Positions 10,401 to 19,964 are shown, numbered from the stretch's first letter. The stretch: DNA of 64,000 bases from JACCZZ01 sp044227805 (GCA_044227805.1 JBGAWA010000004.1:15126-79125), one strand, 5' to 3'. Notes: a model not told the origin generated them from the letters alone. Numbers and translations: made by a program.

Positions 10401-12842
10401 ATTACTCACCTCATCTGCACCAATATCCGGAGTTGTTCCGCTCCGCGAAGTTCCATCATAATCAGTGGTATAACCCACAATAGGTGTTCCGCCGTTGTTG
10501 ATGGTAGCGAGGTCACAGGCATTGGCAACAATATGAAGATCAATCGTGGACGCGAATGTAAAGTTATTTGAGATGGATTTTGGTGAGACTACCGGATCAT
10601 CCTGGATAGGTAAAAAAGAAGCTGACCAGAGTGCCAGTGTTAATTTATTGGCCCCTCCCACGTAACCCAGCATGGATCCTGTTCCGATTGCATATAAATC
10701 ATTGGCTACGCCCGTGTAGGTAGAGGGCGTACTGTTAAACCTGATGGCATAATGCGTACCCGATGCTGTTCCTGAATTGCTTCGTTCATTGATGAAAATA
10801 TTATTCTTTAAGACGAGCGCATTGGTAGTGGCGCAATAAAAAGCATGTGAGTTGCCCGAACCTGTTGTTGGTGTTCCCTGAATTCTTACGGTATTAAAAT
10901 AACAGGTAATGGTGCTGGAGACATAGTTGATTCCGTAAATAAGATTGCCGTTGCTCATTCCACTGCCTAATGAGATCATGTTGTTGCTCAGGATGGCCGA
11001 GTTGCCACCTGTATAAATCGTGATTCCGCTCACTTGCGCAGTGACACTTGTAGAACTGACCGTCAGTGTGTGAATCCAGTTTTGCGAAACAGGCATTGCA
11101 CCTGCAAGTCCGCCTGATCCTCCTGTGACATACATTCCGCTCACAACAGTATTGCCGGAAACTGAAGTATTCGTGAGATTGCTGATAATATTACCGTTGA
11201 TAACATCACTCACACCACTGCAACTGGTGTTTATAATTCCGATCACGGAGGCGTTGGCCAATGTACCGGCATTGGCACCGCTGCAATTAAGGTTCTGAAT
11301 GGTGTTGTTAGAGATTGTATTCGAAAGAGCTGCATTACTGGCTAACTTGATACCGACAACATTAGCGCCGCTGGCGGTGTTCCCGCTGGTAATGTTGTTG
11401 GCGGTGGTATTCCCAATGGTATTATTACTGATCGTGGAAGAACCGGTGTTGTTACTGTAAATGCCAATCAAGGGATTTCCACCATAAGTACCAATCGCTC
11501 CTATTCCTGTATAACTCATGGTTATGCTTCCAATAGTATTGCCGGAGATAGTGTTACTGGAACTACCGCTTACCAGGATACCGGTTACCGGAAGATAGGG
11601 AAGAGCCGGGCTTGCAGTTTCAATATTTTGCTTGAATAATATGCTACCTGTTCCGGAAGAAGCACCAATGATGTTATTAGTGATGTTTGCTTTGCCTGCT
11701 TTTAACCAGATTCCAATAAGGGGATATGTTGTTCCTGAATTGGTGCTGCGGGCTGTAGTAAAATCAATGTTAGTAATCGTATTGCCGCTGACAGTTGACA
11801 AGGTCGTGTTCAGCGTAAGGCATATCGGGTAAAGATCAATGGAGGTATGGGAACCGGCAGCTAAATCGGTAAAAGTCATGTAGCCTGTACCTGCCGCGGT
11901 GCTGTAACCAAAAATATTATTCGATATGATATAGCCACCACCGCCGTCAATTTTTATCCCGTAGAAGTCATTGGCCATACCTGCGGTTATGTTTCTGGTA
12001 GCTGACTGGTAAAACCGGTTGCCGGAAATTGTCCAGCCTGAAATAAAAGTGGATGCCAGGTAAATAGCACAAGTATTATTGCCAGACGTGAAATCAAGCC
12101 AGTCGTGAAATGTGCAATTGGTAACCTGGCACAAATCATTGGCGTTGTTGGAGCCATAACCCTTCAGCAGGATGTATGGCAGGGTTGCCGCATCGGGTCC
12201 GAAGTCGCAGTTCTGAATAGAATTATTATCATTGCCGGTAGAACCGGTAGTAGTGGAAATGGTAACGATGCCACCATCACTGCCTGTTTGCGCTGCGGAA
12301 TTTCTGCCTTGCAGGTTGCAATACTTAATGACATTATTGGTCGCATCGTTCTTAAGAACAATCGCCATGGCAGTTGTGGAAGAGCTCGTATTCGCTATCG
12401 TAAGCGAAACCACGCCGCTGATGGCACCGTCTATGGTGACTTTATCTGCACCATCCAGAATAATCATTCCGTTAGCCGCCGGCGCACCTGAAATGGTCCA
12501 TGAACCACCTGATGGCATAATGGTAAGCGTAGTCCATGATCCGGCAATCAAGGCGACGTTACCGGAATTGGGCTCCGTTACATTGCCGGTGATCGTGATA
12601 ACTACATTATATCCTGTTTGAGAAAAACTGTTGATGGCGAAAAAAGCACCGGCGGGGCCGGAAAGATTTGTATAACTGCCATTGCTTGATGCGTTTGCTC
12701 CTGAAACGGTAACCTGCGCCGACAGCTTTTCAGCGTGTAAAAAGCATAGCAGCAGGAAGGTGAGTGGAAGTAGTTTCAAGGCAGGGTAATTTATGCACTT
12801 CAAGGCGTCAAAAATAAAGTAAATTATCCCGATAAATACCAT
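7407..12842 (-). CDS. Giant T9SS-secreted parallel beta-helix protein
   Basis: This 1811-residue protein has an N-terminal signal peptide (hydrophobic LKLLPLTFLLLCFL, then LSAQ), and ends in a type A T9SS sorting domain (IFPNPVFDN ... GIYHVRLTSG ... KMVKQ). Residues of roughly 120-800 are Ser/Thr/Asn/Gly-rich with recurrent NTISNNTIGN-type motifs, typical of right-handed parallel beta-helices seen in surface glycan-binding or lyase-like proteins. The middle has a TSTDWNVSTNWSPALVP module found in many Bacteroidota surface proteins, followed by further beta-rich repeats. No catalytic motif is evident. It could be an adhesin or matrix protein. Export by T9SS is inferred from the sorting domain; the secretion machine is not encoded here. 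No internal Met precedes the signal peptide, so the first ATG is kept. Confidence 0.88.
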   Translation of the reverse strand: MVFIGIIYFIFDALKCINYPALKLLPLTFLLLCFLHAEKLSAQVTVSGANASSNGSYTNLSGPAGAFFAINSFSQTGYNVVITITGNVTEPNSGNVALIAGSWTTLTIMPSGGSWTISGAPAANGMIILDGADKVTIDGAISGVVSLTIANTSSSTTAMAIVLKNDATNNVIKYCNLQGRNSAAQTGSDGGIVTISTTTGSTGNDNNSIQNCDFGPDAATLPYILLKGYGSNNANDLCQVTNCTFHDWLDFTSGNNTCAIYLASTFISGWTISGNRFYQSATRNITAGMANDFYGIKIDGGGGYIISNNIFGYSTAAGTGYMTFTDLAAGSHTSIDLYPICLTLNTTLSTVSGNTITNIDFTTARSTNSGTTYPLIGIWLKAGKANITNNIIGASSGTGSILFKQNIETASPALPYLPVTGILVSGSSSNTISGNTIGSITMSYTGIGAIGTYGGNPLIGIYSNNTGSSTISNNTIGNTTANNITSGNTASGANVVGIKLASNAALSNTISNNTIQNLNCSGANAGTLANASVIGIINTSCSGVSDVINGNIISNLTNTSVSGNTVVSGMYVTGGSGGLAGAMPVSQNWIHTLTVSSTSVTAQVSGITIYTGGNSAILSNNMISLGSGMSNGNLIYGINYVSSTITCYFNTVRIQGTPTTGSGNSHAFYCATTNALVLKNNIFINERSNSGTASGTHYAIRFNSTPSTYTGVANDLYAIGTGSMLGYVGGANKLTLALWSASFLPIQDDPVVSPKSISNNFTFASTIDLHIVANACDLATINNGGTPIVGYTTDYDGTSRSGTTPDIGADEVSNVLTWTGTTSTDWNVSTNWSPALVPTKYYDVFISDVANDPVISNANATCHSLTINALGSLTMQNNKKLTIDGTCSATSFTNNGTFTAGTGTEEVAFTIDVATVSGTVAFNVVSCSSGLNFGSASTVNTKFRIDAGGYVTTNAPTYASGSTLVYNTANSSPPYDRGLEWSASSGKGYPYNVQFSNNTIFRPAKDDESYNSTVFSLANDLTIDAGSAVYMDYASDDMLIPLIIGNDFFLSGSLSLSGVSGGDVKVAGDWTRSAAGVFTPNGRAVFFNGTANQIVSVTGSGTETFAYLVIDKANAGTYVQPDKTPANATDIKVNGMSGNVLQLINNGSLDLNGRTVYLDGNSAGGATGYIYVNGARVITNSQGVNTGKFEIKSVANPNQISWFTKSVANNGGVGSLTFDQQVLVTIADGMMDFGISGGINLTTIQGVLQVNLGGSVVYNSCYFSASPASTLRFANNIDYQVYASDLTWAPGSIFSGLPGIPYNVEINGVGTLLTINDTRGVRNNITITDGGLLLAAGTGDFYVGGNWSRSGASSSFTDNNNYVEFGGNADQSITCTANGNTETFYGLTINNTDATPQVSLAGATSIQIIESLRLFSGIVSCGTGEVYVLNSAEGAIIYDASDNAADSWVNGPLRRGITTGNYAFPVGGATMTSAAGYELAYLDMKTNSNIDNLVGIFTSDITTTSDETFSLVVNGTTILDRLNAGYWNFKPYDAALSLIVSPVCEYNVALNERGHSNSATSPYYYAVMKRVDSADPTGAVWNQQCGTHDNATQTETGGTAHAERFAYSCTSFSDFAIGVGVFILPVELTQFTVSLAEGNSLLAWNTQAEYNTNYFAIERSLDGIHFEEIDQMQAAGTSMKPVNYSITDYRVQELGVQKIYYRLRMVDLDASFTYSAVRWVDLKESVADGMMSIFPNPVFDNMTIYLNIPDDQQGLLQVTDMSGRVILNSSFSLVNGMNFIEVGHLQQLVAGIYHVRLTSGRNIYTAKMVKQ

Positions 12843-13180
12843 ATTAACCTAAAAATAACCCAACATAAAAATGTGGAGACTTGTCTTGGCAGAAGGGCTG
12901 ATTTTCCGGTAAGCTTATGTTACAATTTGGGAGTGTTTGCATGAATACTATTGCCTTTTTTCGGTTAAGCACAACAGCTATTGCTGCAGTGCATACATCA
13001 TAAGAATATCAGTTATGGCAACATCTTAAGAATATGCGATCAACTGTGATTCAATCGTCCGTAACAGGTGTCATACTTTTATAAAGTGAAAAAATATGTG
13101 TACACAAAGCGAAACGTGTATTAAAAAAATAGCTACTTTTGGTTCATTCATTTTTTCACACATCATAAAACCCAATTAAC
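12843..13180. other. Divergent intergenic region between T9SS cargo genes
   Basis: This A/T-rich 338-bp stretch holds the promoters of the beta-helix gene (minus) and the small T9SS protein gene (plus). Only the -7 box at 13134 could be picked out; no RNA gene or repeat was seen. Confidence 0.5.
13134..13141 (+). promoter_or_regulatory. Bacteroidota -7 box (TAnnTTTG)
   Basis: TACTTTTG matches the -7 consensus, 39 bases before the ATG at 13181. No clear -33 TTG is present. Confidence 0.45.
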
Positions 13181-13945
13181 ATGAAAAAAAATCTTTACAC
13201 GCTTTTGCTTGCCCTTGCCGTTGTAGCGTTTGTTTCAAACGTGCGCGCGCAGGTTACCGTAACCTACCAGGTTGATATGACTGGTGCACAATTAGGTGCT
13301 GCAGGTGGTACATGCGCAGTTGTTCCTTTTGATCCTTCCACTGACGTTGTACAGGCTATGGGAGCTGAATACAATGGATGGAGTGAAGCTGAAAATGTTG
13401 CCTGCGGATTACCATTTACCGCTGATGCAACCATTGACTTCGCGCCGATCTCTGCCGGATCAATGATTTACACCCGCACCAAAGAAGTAACGCCTGATGC
13501 ATTGGGCAAACTGACCTGGAAATACCGCATCAATCACTCCTGGGACAACGATGAACTCAGAGGTGTTGGAGATGGTAACCGTCACGCTGCGGTTCCAACA
13601 GGTGCAGCTGCTATCACGATTGCCTCCCTGTTCAACGATACCACCAACACGGTGACTATCAATTCCGGCATACACAATCCTAAATTGGCGGAAGTTCGCC
13701 AGGTGTATCCTAACCCGGCCAGCGGCAGCACTGTAGTTTCTTACTACACACTGAGCAATGACAATGTTACTGTTTACCTCTCTAACATTCTGGGACAGTC
13801 CGTAAAGACCTACTTCAGCGGCAACCAATATGTTGGTCTGCACAACCTGACTATGGATCTTACCGGCCTCACTGAAGGATTCTACTTCGTGAATGTTAAA
13901 GTTGGCAACTCCATCTCATCGCAAAAGATTACGGTACTTCAATAA
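13181..13945 (+). CDS. Small T9SS-secreted protein with carbohydrate-binding-like domain
   Basis: This 254-residue protein has a signal peptide (MKKNLYTLLLALAVVAFVSN, with cleavage near VRAQ), a beta-rich middle domain (about residues 25-150) and a type A T9SS sorting domain (VYPNPASGSTVVSYY ... GFYFVNVKVG ... KITVLQ). The middle starts VTVTYQVDMTG and contains EYNGWSEAE and WKYRINHSWDN, a pattern like the starch-binding-type (CBM20/48-like) beta-sandwiches that Bacteroidota place in secreted proteins. It sits between the giant beta-helix protein and a GH13 amylase that is also T9SS-tagged, so a glycan-binding role is plausible (inference). A strong terminator follows directly. Confidence 0.8.
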   Translation: MKKNLYTLLLALAVVAFVSNVRAQVTVTYQVDMTGAQLGAAGGTCAVVPFDPSTDVVQAMGAEYNGWSEAENVACGLPFTADATIDFAPISAGSMIYTRTKEVTPDALGKLTWKYRINHSWDNDELRGVGDGNRHAAVPTGAAAITIASLFNDTTNTVTINSGIHNPKLAEVRQVYPNPASGSTVVSYYTLSNDNVTVYLSNILGQSVKTYFSGNQYVGLHNLTMDLTGLTEGFYFVNVKVGNSISSQKITVLQ

Positions 13946-13962
13946 ACCGAACTTATTTTTTG

Positions 13963-13994
13963 AAAAAAACCCACAGCATTGTGGGTTTTTTTTT
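13963..13994 (+). terminator. Rho-independent terminator
   Basis: A stem AAAAACCCAC / GTGGGTTTTT with a short AGCATT loop and a run of T lies 18 bases after the stop of the small T9SS gene. It also argues against starting the next gene at the upstream ATG at 13960, which lies before the hairpin. Confidence 0.9.
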
Positions 13995-14139
13995 GCGTTG
14001 TTCCTGCCTCATAAATTTGAACAGCATCCTGTTCCTTTTCTTTTTCATTTCATCTCCTGATTTAAATTGCAGCGACTCCTCACATAGTACTATCTTTAAT
14101 CTTTCAAGACACCTAACCTCATCCGTCAATTCCACGCTT

Positions 14140-17004
14140 ATGAAAATAATGTACACTGGTCTCCTCACCCTCCTGCTTTGTTTTATTACCGGATATTCCT
14201 TTTCACAGGTTGTTGTCGCCAACCCGCTGTTTCCGGCAGATAATGCAACGGTAACACTTACATACGATGCAGCACAGGGCAACCAGGCGCTGAAGGATTT
14301 TTCGGGAGATATTTACATTCATACAGGTGTCATCACCAACTTCAGCACCTCTCCCAGCGACTGGAAGCATGTGGTTACCAGCTGGGGAAGCACGAATCCG
14401 TTGCATAAAATGACACCACTGGGCAACAACCGGTATTCATTTACCATCACCAATATTCGCACCTGGTACAATGTGCCGGTGAGTGAAACCATCCTGAAGC
14501 TGGCCATGGTTTTCCGTAATGCCGACGGCAGCATTGTTGGCCGCAACGCCGATGGAAGCGATATTTTTTACGATGTATGGGACGGGGTTTCACTGCAAAC
14601 TGCCTTTTTGGAACCTGCCAACCAACCCGTTTTCTTAAACCTCAATGAGACCGTTCAAACAACATTTATTGTTTCCAAACCGGTCACCATTTCTTTATTT
14701 CAAAACAGTAACCTGGTTACACAAGCGGACAACAGCGATTCCATTACACAACTGCTTACCGCCGCAGAAAATGGAAAAACATGGGTAAAGGCCATTGCCG
14801 ATGATGGCATCACCCAAGTGGCCGATTCATTTTATTTCATGGTAAACCCGCCGGTTACTGTTGCTGATTTACCCTCGGGCGCGCAAACCGGCATCAATTA
14901 TCTTAGCGACAGCAGTCTCACGCTGGTGCTTACTGCTCCAGATAAATCCTTTGTGTATGCGATCGGCGACTTCAGCAACTGGGAAGCAGATCCTGCTTAT
15001 TATATGAACAAAACACCGGATGGTAAATACTGGTGGTTAACCATCAGTCACCTCGTGCCGCAACAGGAATACACTTACCAGTACCTGGTGGATGGCAACC
15101 TGCGTATTGCCGATCCTTATTGCGATAAAATATTAGATGCGGGAAATGATCCATACATCAGCGAAGCAACGTATCCCGGGCTCCTGGATTATCCTACTGG
15201 AAAAACCAGTGGCATTGTGTCTGTTTTTCAAACGGCTCAAATACCATTCAACTGGCAGGTGACTAACTTCACCAAGCCTGACCCTGACAACATGGTGGTG
15301 TATGAATTGCTGGTGCGTGACTTTATCGCTGCGAGGAACTTTGCAGTATTAAAAGACACCCTGAACTATCTGAAAACGTTGGGAGTGAATGTCATTGAGC
15401 TCATGCCTTTCAGCGAATTTGAAGGGAATGATAGCTGGGGTTATAATCCTGATTTTTATTTCGCACCTGACAAATATTATGGCACCAAAAATATGCTGAA
15501 GGAATTTATTGATGCCTGCCATCAGCAGGGAATTGCCGTTGTGCAGGATATGGTGCTGAATCATTCATTCGGGCAATCGCCCATGGTGCAGCTTTATTGG
15601 GATGCCGCGTCTAATGGGCCTTCGGCAGCCAGTCCATGGTTCAATCCTGACCAGGATTTAGTTTCGGCAGGCTACCAGGGCAAGCATCCTTATGGTGTTG
15701 GATTCGATATCAACCATGAGAGTACTTATACGCAGAAATTTGTGGATGACGTACTCGCTTATTGGGTAACACAATATAAGATAGACGGCTTCCGCTTTGA
15801 TTTATCGAAGGGCTTCACCCAAAAATATTCGGGCAATGATGTTGGCCTGTGGGGACAATATGATCAGTCGCGCATCAATATCCTGAAGCGGATGAAAGAT
15901 GCCGTTTCCCTGGTTGACCCGACTGTAATAATGATCCTCGAACATTTTGCCGATCAGAGTGAAGAACAGGTGCTTTCCAACGACGGCTTCTATCTCTGGT
16001 CAAATTCCAACTACGCTTATGCGCAATCAGCGATGGGTTATGCAAGCAGTTCGGATATATCCTGGGTTTCCTATAAGTCGCATGGATTCAGCCTGCCGCA
16101 TGCCGTAGGATATATGGAAAGCCACGATGAAGAAAGAATCACGTATAAAACGATCACTTATGGTGCGCATACTGCCAGCTATGATGTTCGCCCGCTTGAT
16201 GAAGCCCTCAACCGGATGAAGATGGCTGCCTGTTTTTTCTTCACCATTCCAGGCCCTAAAATGATCTGGCAATTTGGTGAGTTAGGTTATGACTATTCCA
16301 TCAACTATTGTGCGAACGGAACCATCAGTTCAGCCTGCCGCGTGGATGCCAAACCCATTAAATGGAATTACCTTGGCTATAATCCGCGCGTGTGGGTTTA
16401 TAACTTTTACAAGGCCATGATAGATTTGAAGATGAACTACCCTGTTTTTCAAACCACTGATTTTGTAATGGCCGTCGGCAACCTGAAAAAGAACATACGA
16501 CTGAACAGTCCTGCCATGAATGTTTGCGTGGTGGGCAATTTTGATGTCAGCGCAGGCAATCAGCCACCCAACTTTCAACACACAGGATGGTGGTATGAAT
16601 ACTTCACCGGTGACAGCATCAACGTGACGGATTTGTCAGCCTCACTTTACCTCAACACCGGCGAATACCGGCTTTACACGGATAGCAAGCTTGATGTGCC
16701 TGATTTAGGAAATGTTGGTATTGACGGGCCAAAGGAATTACAATCATTGCAACTGTTTCAGAATATGCCCAACCCTTTTGATCAGCTGACTTCCATAGAT
16801 TTTTATGTGCCGAAAGCAGGCAGAGCATTACTGGAAATTTATGACCTGTATGGCCATCTTATCAAAACCGTTGCCGACAAATCGCTAGCTGCAGGATTTT
16901 ATACAGTGGTTGTTCCGGGTGCGGATTTTTCGGATGGGATCTACTTCTGCAAATTATCGCAAAACGGAGCAACCAGAACGATTAAGATGCAGGTGGTGAA
17001 TTAG
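14140..17004 (+). CDS. T9SS-secreted GH13 alpha-amylase-family enzyme
   Basis: This is a 954-residue exported glycoside hydrolase. The start at ATG 14140 gives a signal peptide (MKIMYTGLLTLLLCF ... SFSQ); the earlier ATG at 13960 lies inside the preceding terminator. Order of parts: an N-terminal beta domain starting PLFPADNATVTLTYDA (about 30-170), an Ig-like linker, a CBM48-like module (FVYAIGDFSNWEADP, about 270-350), a GH13 (alpha/beta)8 barrel with nucleophile D554 (DGFRFDLSKG), acid/base E601 (MILEHFAD) and H662-D663 (MESHDEER), a C-terminal beta domain, and a type A T9SS sorting domain. It should cut alpha-1,4-glucans such as starch or glycogen outside the cell. The GH13 subfamily was not assigned. 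Confidence 0.92.
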   Translation: MKIMYTGLLTLLLCFITGYSFSQVVVANPLFPADNATVTLTYDAAQGNQALKDFSGDIYIHTGVITNFSTSPSDWKHVVTSWGSTNPLHKMTPLGNNRYSFTITNIRTWYNVPVSETILKLAMVFRNADGSIVGRNADGSDIFYDVWDGVSLQTAFLEPANQPVFLNLNETVQTTFIVSKPVTISLFQNSNLVTQADNSDSITQLLTAAENGKTWVKAIADDGITQVADSFYFMVNPPVTVADLPSGAQTGINYLSDSSLTLVLTAPDKSFVYAIGDFSNWEADPAYYMNKTPDGKYWWLTISHLVPQQEYTYQYLVDGNLRIADPYCDKILDAGNDPYISEATYPGLLDYPTGKTSGIVSVFQTAQIPFNWQVTNFTKPDPDNMVVYELLVRDFIAARNFAVLKDTLNYLKTLGVNVIELMPFSEFEGNDSWGYNPDFYFAPDKYYGTKNMLKEFIDACHQQGIAVVQDMVLNHSFGQSPMVQLYWDAASNGPSAASPWFNPDQDLVSAGYQGKHPYGVGFDINHESTYTQKFVDDVLAYWVTQYKIDGFRFDLSKGFTQKYSGNDVGLWGQYDQSRINILKRMKDAVSLVDPTVIMILEHFADQSEEQVLSNDGFYLWSNSNYAYAQSAMGYASSSDISWVSYKSHGFSLPHAVGYMESHDEERITYKTITYGAHTASYDVRPLDEALNRMKMAACFFFTIPGPKMIWQFGELGYDYSINYCANGTISSACRVDAKPIKWNYLGYNPRVWVYNFYKAMIDLKMNYPVFQTTDFVMAVGNLKKNIRLNSPAMNVCVVGNFDVSAGNQPPNFQHTGWWYEYFTGDSINVTDLSASLYLNTGEYRLYTDSKLDVPDLGNVGIDGPKELQSLQLFQNMPNPFDQLTSIDFYVPKAGRALLEIYDLYGHLIKTVADKSLAAGFYTVVVPGADFSDGIYFCKLSQNGATRTIKMQVVN

Positions 17005-17075
17005 CCGAATCGCTGTTGGATTGGATGTGCTGAACTGAAGATTATTTGCAGGGTAGTGAAATACCGCCCGTGAAT

Positions 17076-19778
17076 TCACTGCTTCACAAATTTTTGCGCC
17101 ACCACCGAATCATCAAAAATAAATTTCAGGTAGTAAATTCCCGGAGCAAAATTCCTGACGTCAATGGTTCCTGTTTCATCGGATGCCCCGAAATCAGGCA
17201 CTGCATAAAAAACAGATTTCCCAACCACATCATAGATTGCCAGAAACCGGCAGTGTGCAACCGGCAACCGGTAAAACAAATTATCATGCGCCGGAATAGG
17301 AAATACTTCGATGCTTTGATTGGCGGGCACCTGGTCAATGGCCGTCATCCAGAATGAAAAAACTCCCGCAGTGTCTTTACAATTGTTATCGTCTGTTATC
17401 ACTACCGTATAAACTCCGCTTGCCATTGGTGCATACGTTTGCGAAACAGCACCGGCAATGGGCGCAAGCTGGGTGACAGCGGTTCCAAACAGCCACTGAT
17501 AGTCAACATTGCTGACACTGCAATACAAAGAAACGCCATCTGAAGAAATGGCCGGATGCTCCGGATTGACGGTAACGGTGATGCTATTCGAAAGATGAGG
17601 CTGCGCACCATTGTAGCTTTCTTCCAACTGATAGGTGCCGCTCTTTGTCACAGTCAGTGTAGTAGCGGTTGCTCCTTCAATGACCGCATTATCCCGCTTC
17701 CATTGATAAGAATGACAGGGATAGCTGGTATTTCCTGATAAGGTAACCTGCCCACCATTACAGAAGTCAGTAGCGCCTGATGCGCTCACCACCGGCGACT
17801 GTGTGATGGCACTCACCCTGGCCCAAACGGAATAACTCCTGGCAGGCAAGTCGATATACATTTGACTACTGCCATTCACAATAGCAAAAGGATAGGATGA
17901 TCGTCCCAGTATATCGATCAATGTATCGCCGGTATGCAGGTGATAAGGATTGGATGTATTTAATCCGACATCCACTTTCAAAGGAGAACCCGAAAAATTT
18001 ATCGCCACCACGACATCCCTTTCAGGCAAACACGTATTGCTCATATTGGCTAACTGGTAAATCAACGTGGTGGACGCGCCACCGCTGATGTAGTTGACGG
18101 AATACGGAGTATTAAAACGTGTGAGGTAGTCCACATCCTGCGCACCTTGAATAAACTTCAGGTTTGTACTGATCAGCTTATTGATGTCGCTGGTGTAGGT
18201 TGGATGATCCGCATCATAATAATCGGCCCAGTAAACACAGGGAATACCTGCCGCAGGGTTGGTGATTATATAGGCATATGCGAGTAACGGATCCGTGTCC
18301 GTTGATTGTGGCTCTTCCCTGAAATCATGATTATTGACAAACGTGACAATATTTTTGCGGTAGATCTGCTGACTGCCGTGCATGCCGCTGCTGAATACAT
18401 TTCTTACATCATATCCAAAGGCATCGCAGGCATCGCGAAGGCTGGATTGCAGGTTAAAATCAAACAAGCTGTAGTACATCGCTTCCTTGGTATCCTGATC
18501 CATATAACTGTACACGGCATCCAGTCTCGCTTTTAACGTAGCTGCATCGTAGTCATAGCTTTCCCCGACAATGATAGCAGGGTCATCGCCCTCATCGTGG
18601 AGGTAGTCGAGGAGGTTACCGGTAAACTCCGGTGTGAAATTTTTAACCGCATCAATGCGCAATCCTTTTACACCCACGTCTTCCATCATCCACTTGGTCC
18701 AGACCTGCAAGGTGTCTATTGTTGCGGGATAGTATTGATCAAGGTCATTATAAAATAACATGGCATCCCAATCGCCGCAAAGACAGGTGGCAGCGCCATT
18801 GGGTTTAAAGTTCAGATAATTCATATCGCCCCGCTGACTGGGTGTAGCCGTAAAATTGGTGTAGGTCTGATACCTCACCTGGCTTTGTACGTCGGAGCCG
18901 GAACCCGTTGCAGCCGGCACATGCCAGATGCCGTACACAAACTGATCGGCATAATTGCCGTCATCATTTGTAACAGAGATATACAAGGTATCACCGGTAT
19001 GAAAATAATCGCCGCCGCCCAGTGTGAGCTCAAATTCATCCGTGCCACAGCCGCCCGGATCAACGGTTGCTTTCATGTTTCTTCCCAAGGTGATATTATC
19101 ATTGAGCTGTGCGCAATCACCGCCGCCATTATTGGAGGTCTCTGCCAGGTCGGGAAGATTGGCCCAGCCTTTCTTCTTGGTATAGAGATAAAAAGTATAG
19201 GGCTTGCCAAAGTAATCAGGGCTGCCTGATGCCGAATGCACCTTCAGGTAATAGATGCCGGAATCAAGTCCGGAAGCTCCGCCAATTGGCAGAATGCATT
19301 TGAACCGGTCGGAAGGATAGCAGTTATCGCCGTTATTATGCTTGCTGAGATTATAATTTTCAATCCAGCCTTCCACGGCATCGTTGTTTTGCAACTTACC
19401 ATTGGCGCGGTGATTATACACCATATCGGCAACAGGTGTCAATCCATACAGCGCAAGGGAATCCATCATCTTATCTACTCTTACGCGATTGCCGAATGCC
19501 GTATTTGCGCCATAGGTGCCTCCCAGGTTGAAATAGTCATAAATATCATAGCCATTGCTGTAGGCACCGTTGCCGGCAAGGCTCATGGGAGGCAACCAAA
19601 TGGAATTGTAACCTATCGCGGAGAGTTTTTTGGCACGCTGCGCAATGGTATCAACCCACCATTTTCCCTGACCTGTTTTGGGATAATCCCAATACCATCC
19701 TTGCAGCATGATATCCTGGGCAGATAGCTGTGCCACCCAAACCGTGCAGATGAAGGCGATAAGAATTTTTTTTGACAT
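17076..19778 (-). CDS. T9SS-secreted GH13 alpha-amylase
   Basis: This is a 900-residue secreted alpha-amylase. The start at ATG 19778 gives a proper signal peptide (MSKKILIAFICTVWVAQLSAQ); the in-frame ATG at 19820 adds 14 residues before it. The GH13 barrel begins at once (DIMLQGWYWDYP), with region I ADMVYNH, nucleophile D376 (GLRIDAVKNF), acid/base E406 (IIVGESYDYD) and D485 (FVNNHDFRE). A segment at about 170-290 with pre-peptidase-like beta structure (SGIYYLKVHSASG, DTLYISVTND) is inserted in the barrel. Two Ig-like repeats (VSASGATDFCNGGQVTLSG ...) and a T9SS sorting domain (FPIPAHDN ... GIYYLKF ... KFVKQ) follow. It is probably co-directional with the GH31 gene upstream, together degrading starch. 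Confidence 0.92.
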   Translation of the reverse strand: MSKKILIAFICTVWVAQLSAQDIMLQGWYWDYPKTGQGKWWVDTIAQRAKKLSAIGYNSIWLPPMSLAGNGAYSNGYDIYDYFNLGGTYGANTAFGNRVRVDKMMDSLALYGLTPVADMVYNHRANGKLQNNDAVEGWIENYNLSKHNNGDNCYPSDRFKCILPIGGASGLDSGIYYLKVHSASGSPDYFGKPYTFYLYTKKKGWANLPDLAETSNNGGGDCAQLNDNITLGRNMKATVDPGGCGTDEFELTLGGGDYFHTGDTLYISVTNDDGNYADQFVYGIWHVPAATGSGSDVQSQVRYQTYTNFTATPSQRGDMNYLNFKPNGAATCLCGDWDAMLFYNDLDQYYPATIDTLQVWTKWMMEDVGVKGLRIDAVKNFTPEFTGNLLDYLHDEGDDPAIIVGESYDYDAATLKARLDAVYSYMDQDTKEAMYYSLFDFNLQSSLRDACDAFGYDVRNVFSSGMHGSQQIYRKNIVTFVNNHDFREEPQSTDTDPLLAYAYIITNPAAGIPCVYWADYYDADHPTYTSDINKLISTNLKFIQGAQDVDYLTRFNTPYSVNYISGGASTTLIYQLANMSNTCLPERDVVVAINFSGSPLKVDVGLNTSNPYHLHTGDTLIDILGRSSYPFAIVNGSSQMYIDLPARSYSVWARVSAITQSPVVSASGATDFCNGGQVTLSGNTSYPCHSYQWKRDNAVIEGATATTLTVTKSGTYQLEESYNGAQPHLSNSITVTVNPEHPAISSDGVSLYCSVSNVDYQWLFGTAVTQLAPIAGAVSQTYAPMASGVYTVVITDDNNCKDTAGVFSFWMTAIDQVPANQSIEVFPIPAHDNLFYRLPVAHCRFLAIYDVVGKSVFYAVPDFGASDETGTIDVRNFAPGIYYLKFIFDDSVVAQKFVKQ

Positions 19779-19910
19779 GCGTTGAAAAAATAAATTTAGT
19801 ATGGCTTGAATGGTTGACACTGTTCTTCAAGATGTATTGGTCTTCGTGATCCTCAATCTCAATGATTATTTAACCGTAAGATTTGGATTAACCGGTTTTC
19901 TTTCCACATG

Positions 19911-19964
19911 AAAAAAATCCGCCGGCCGAGCAGTTGACATTTTGCGAATGCCAACGCCGGTTGG
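19911..19964 (-). terminator. Possible terminator after the GH31 gene
   Basis: On the minus strand an ACCGGC / GCCGG stem is followed by a run of seven T. The loop is long, so the prediction is weak; it may also be a worn copy of the dispersed repeat. Confidence 0.3.

Noticed and set aside
12105..12491. A plus-strand frame of 128 residues opposite the giant beta-helix protein
   Set aside because: It is a complement of repetitive beta-helix codons; composition is atypical and no motif was found.
13960..14139. Upstream ATG extension of the first GH13 gene
   Set aside because: It would begin inside the terminator hairpin of the previous gene and put about 60 unrelated residues before a clear signal peptide.
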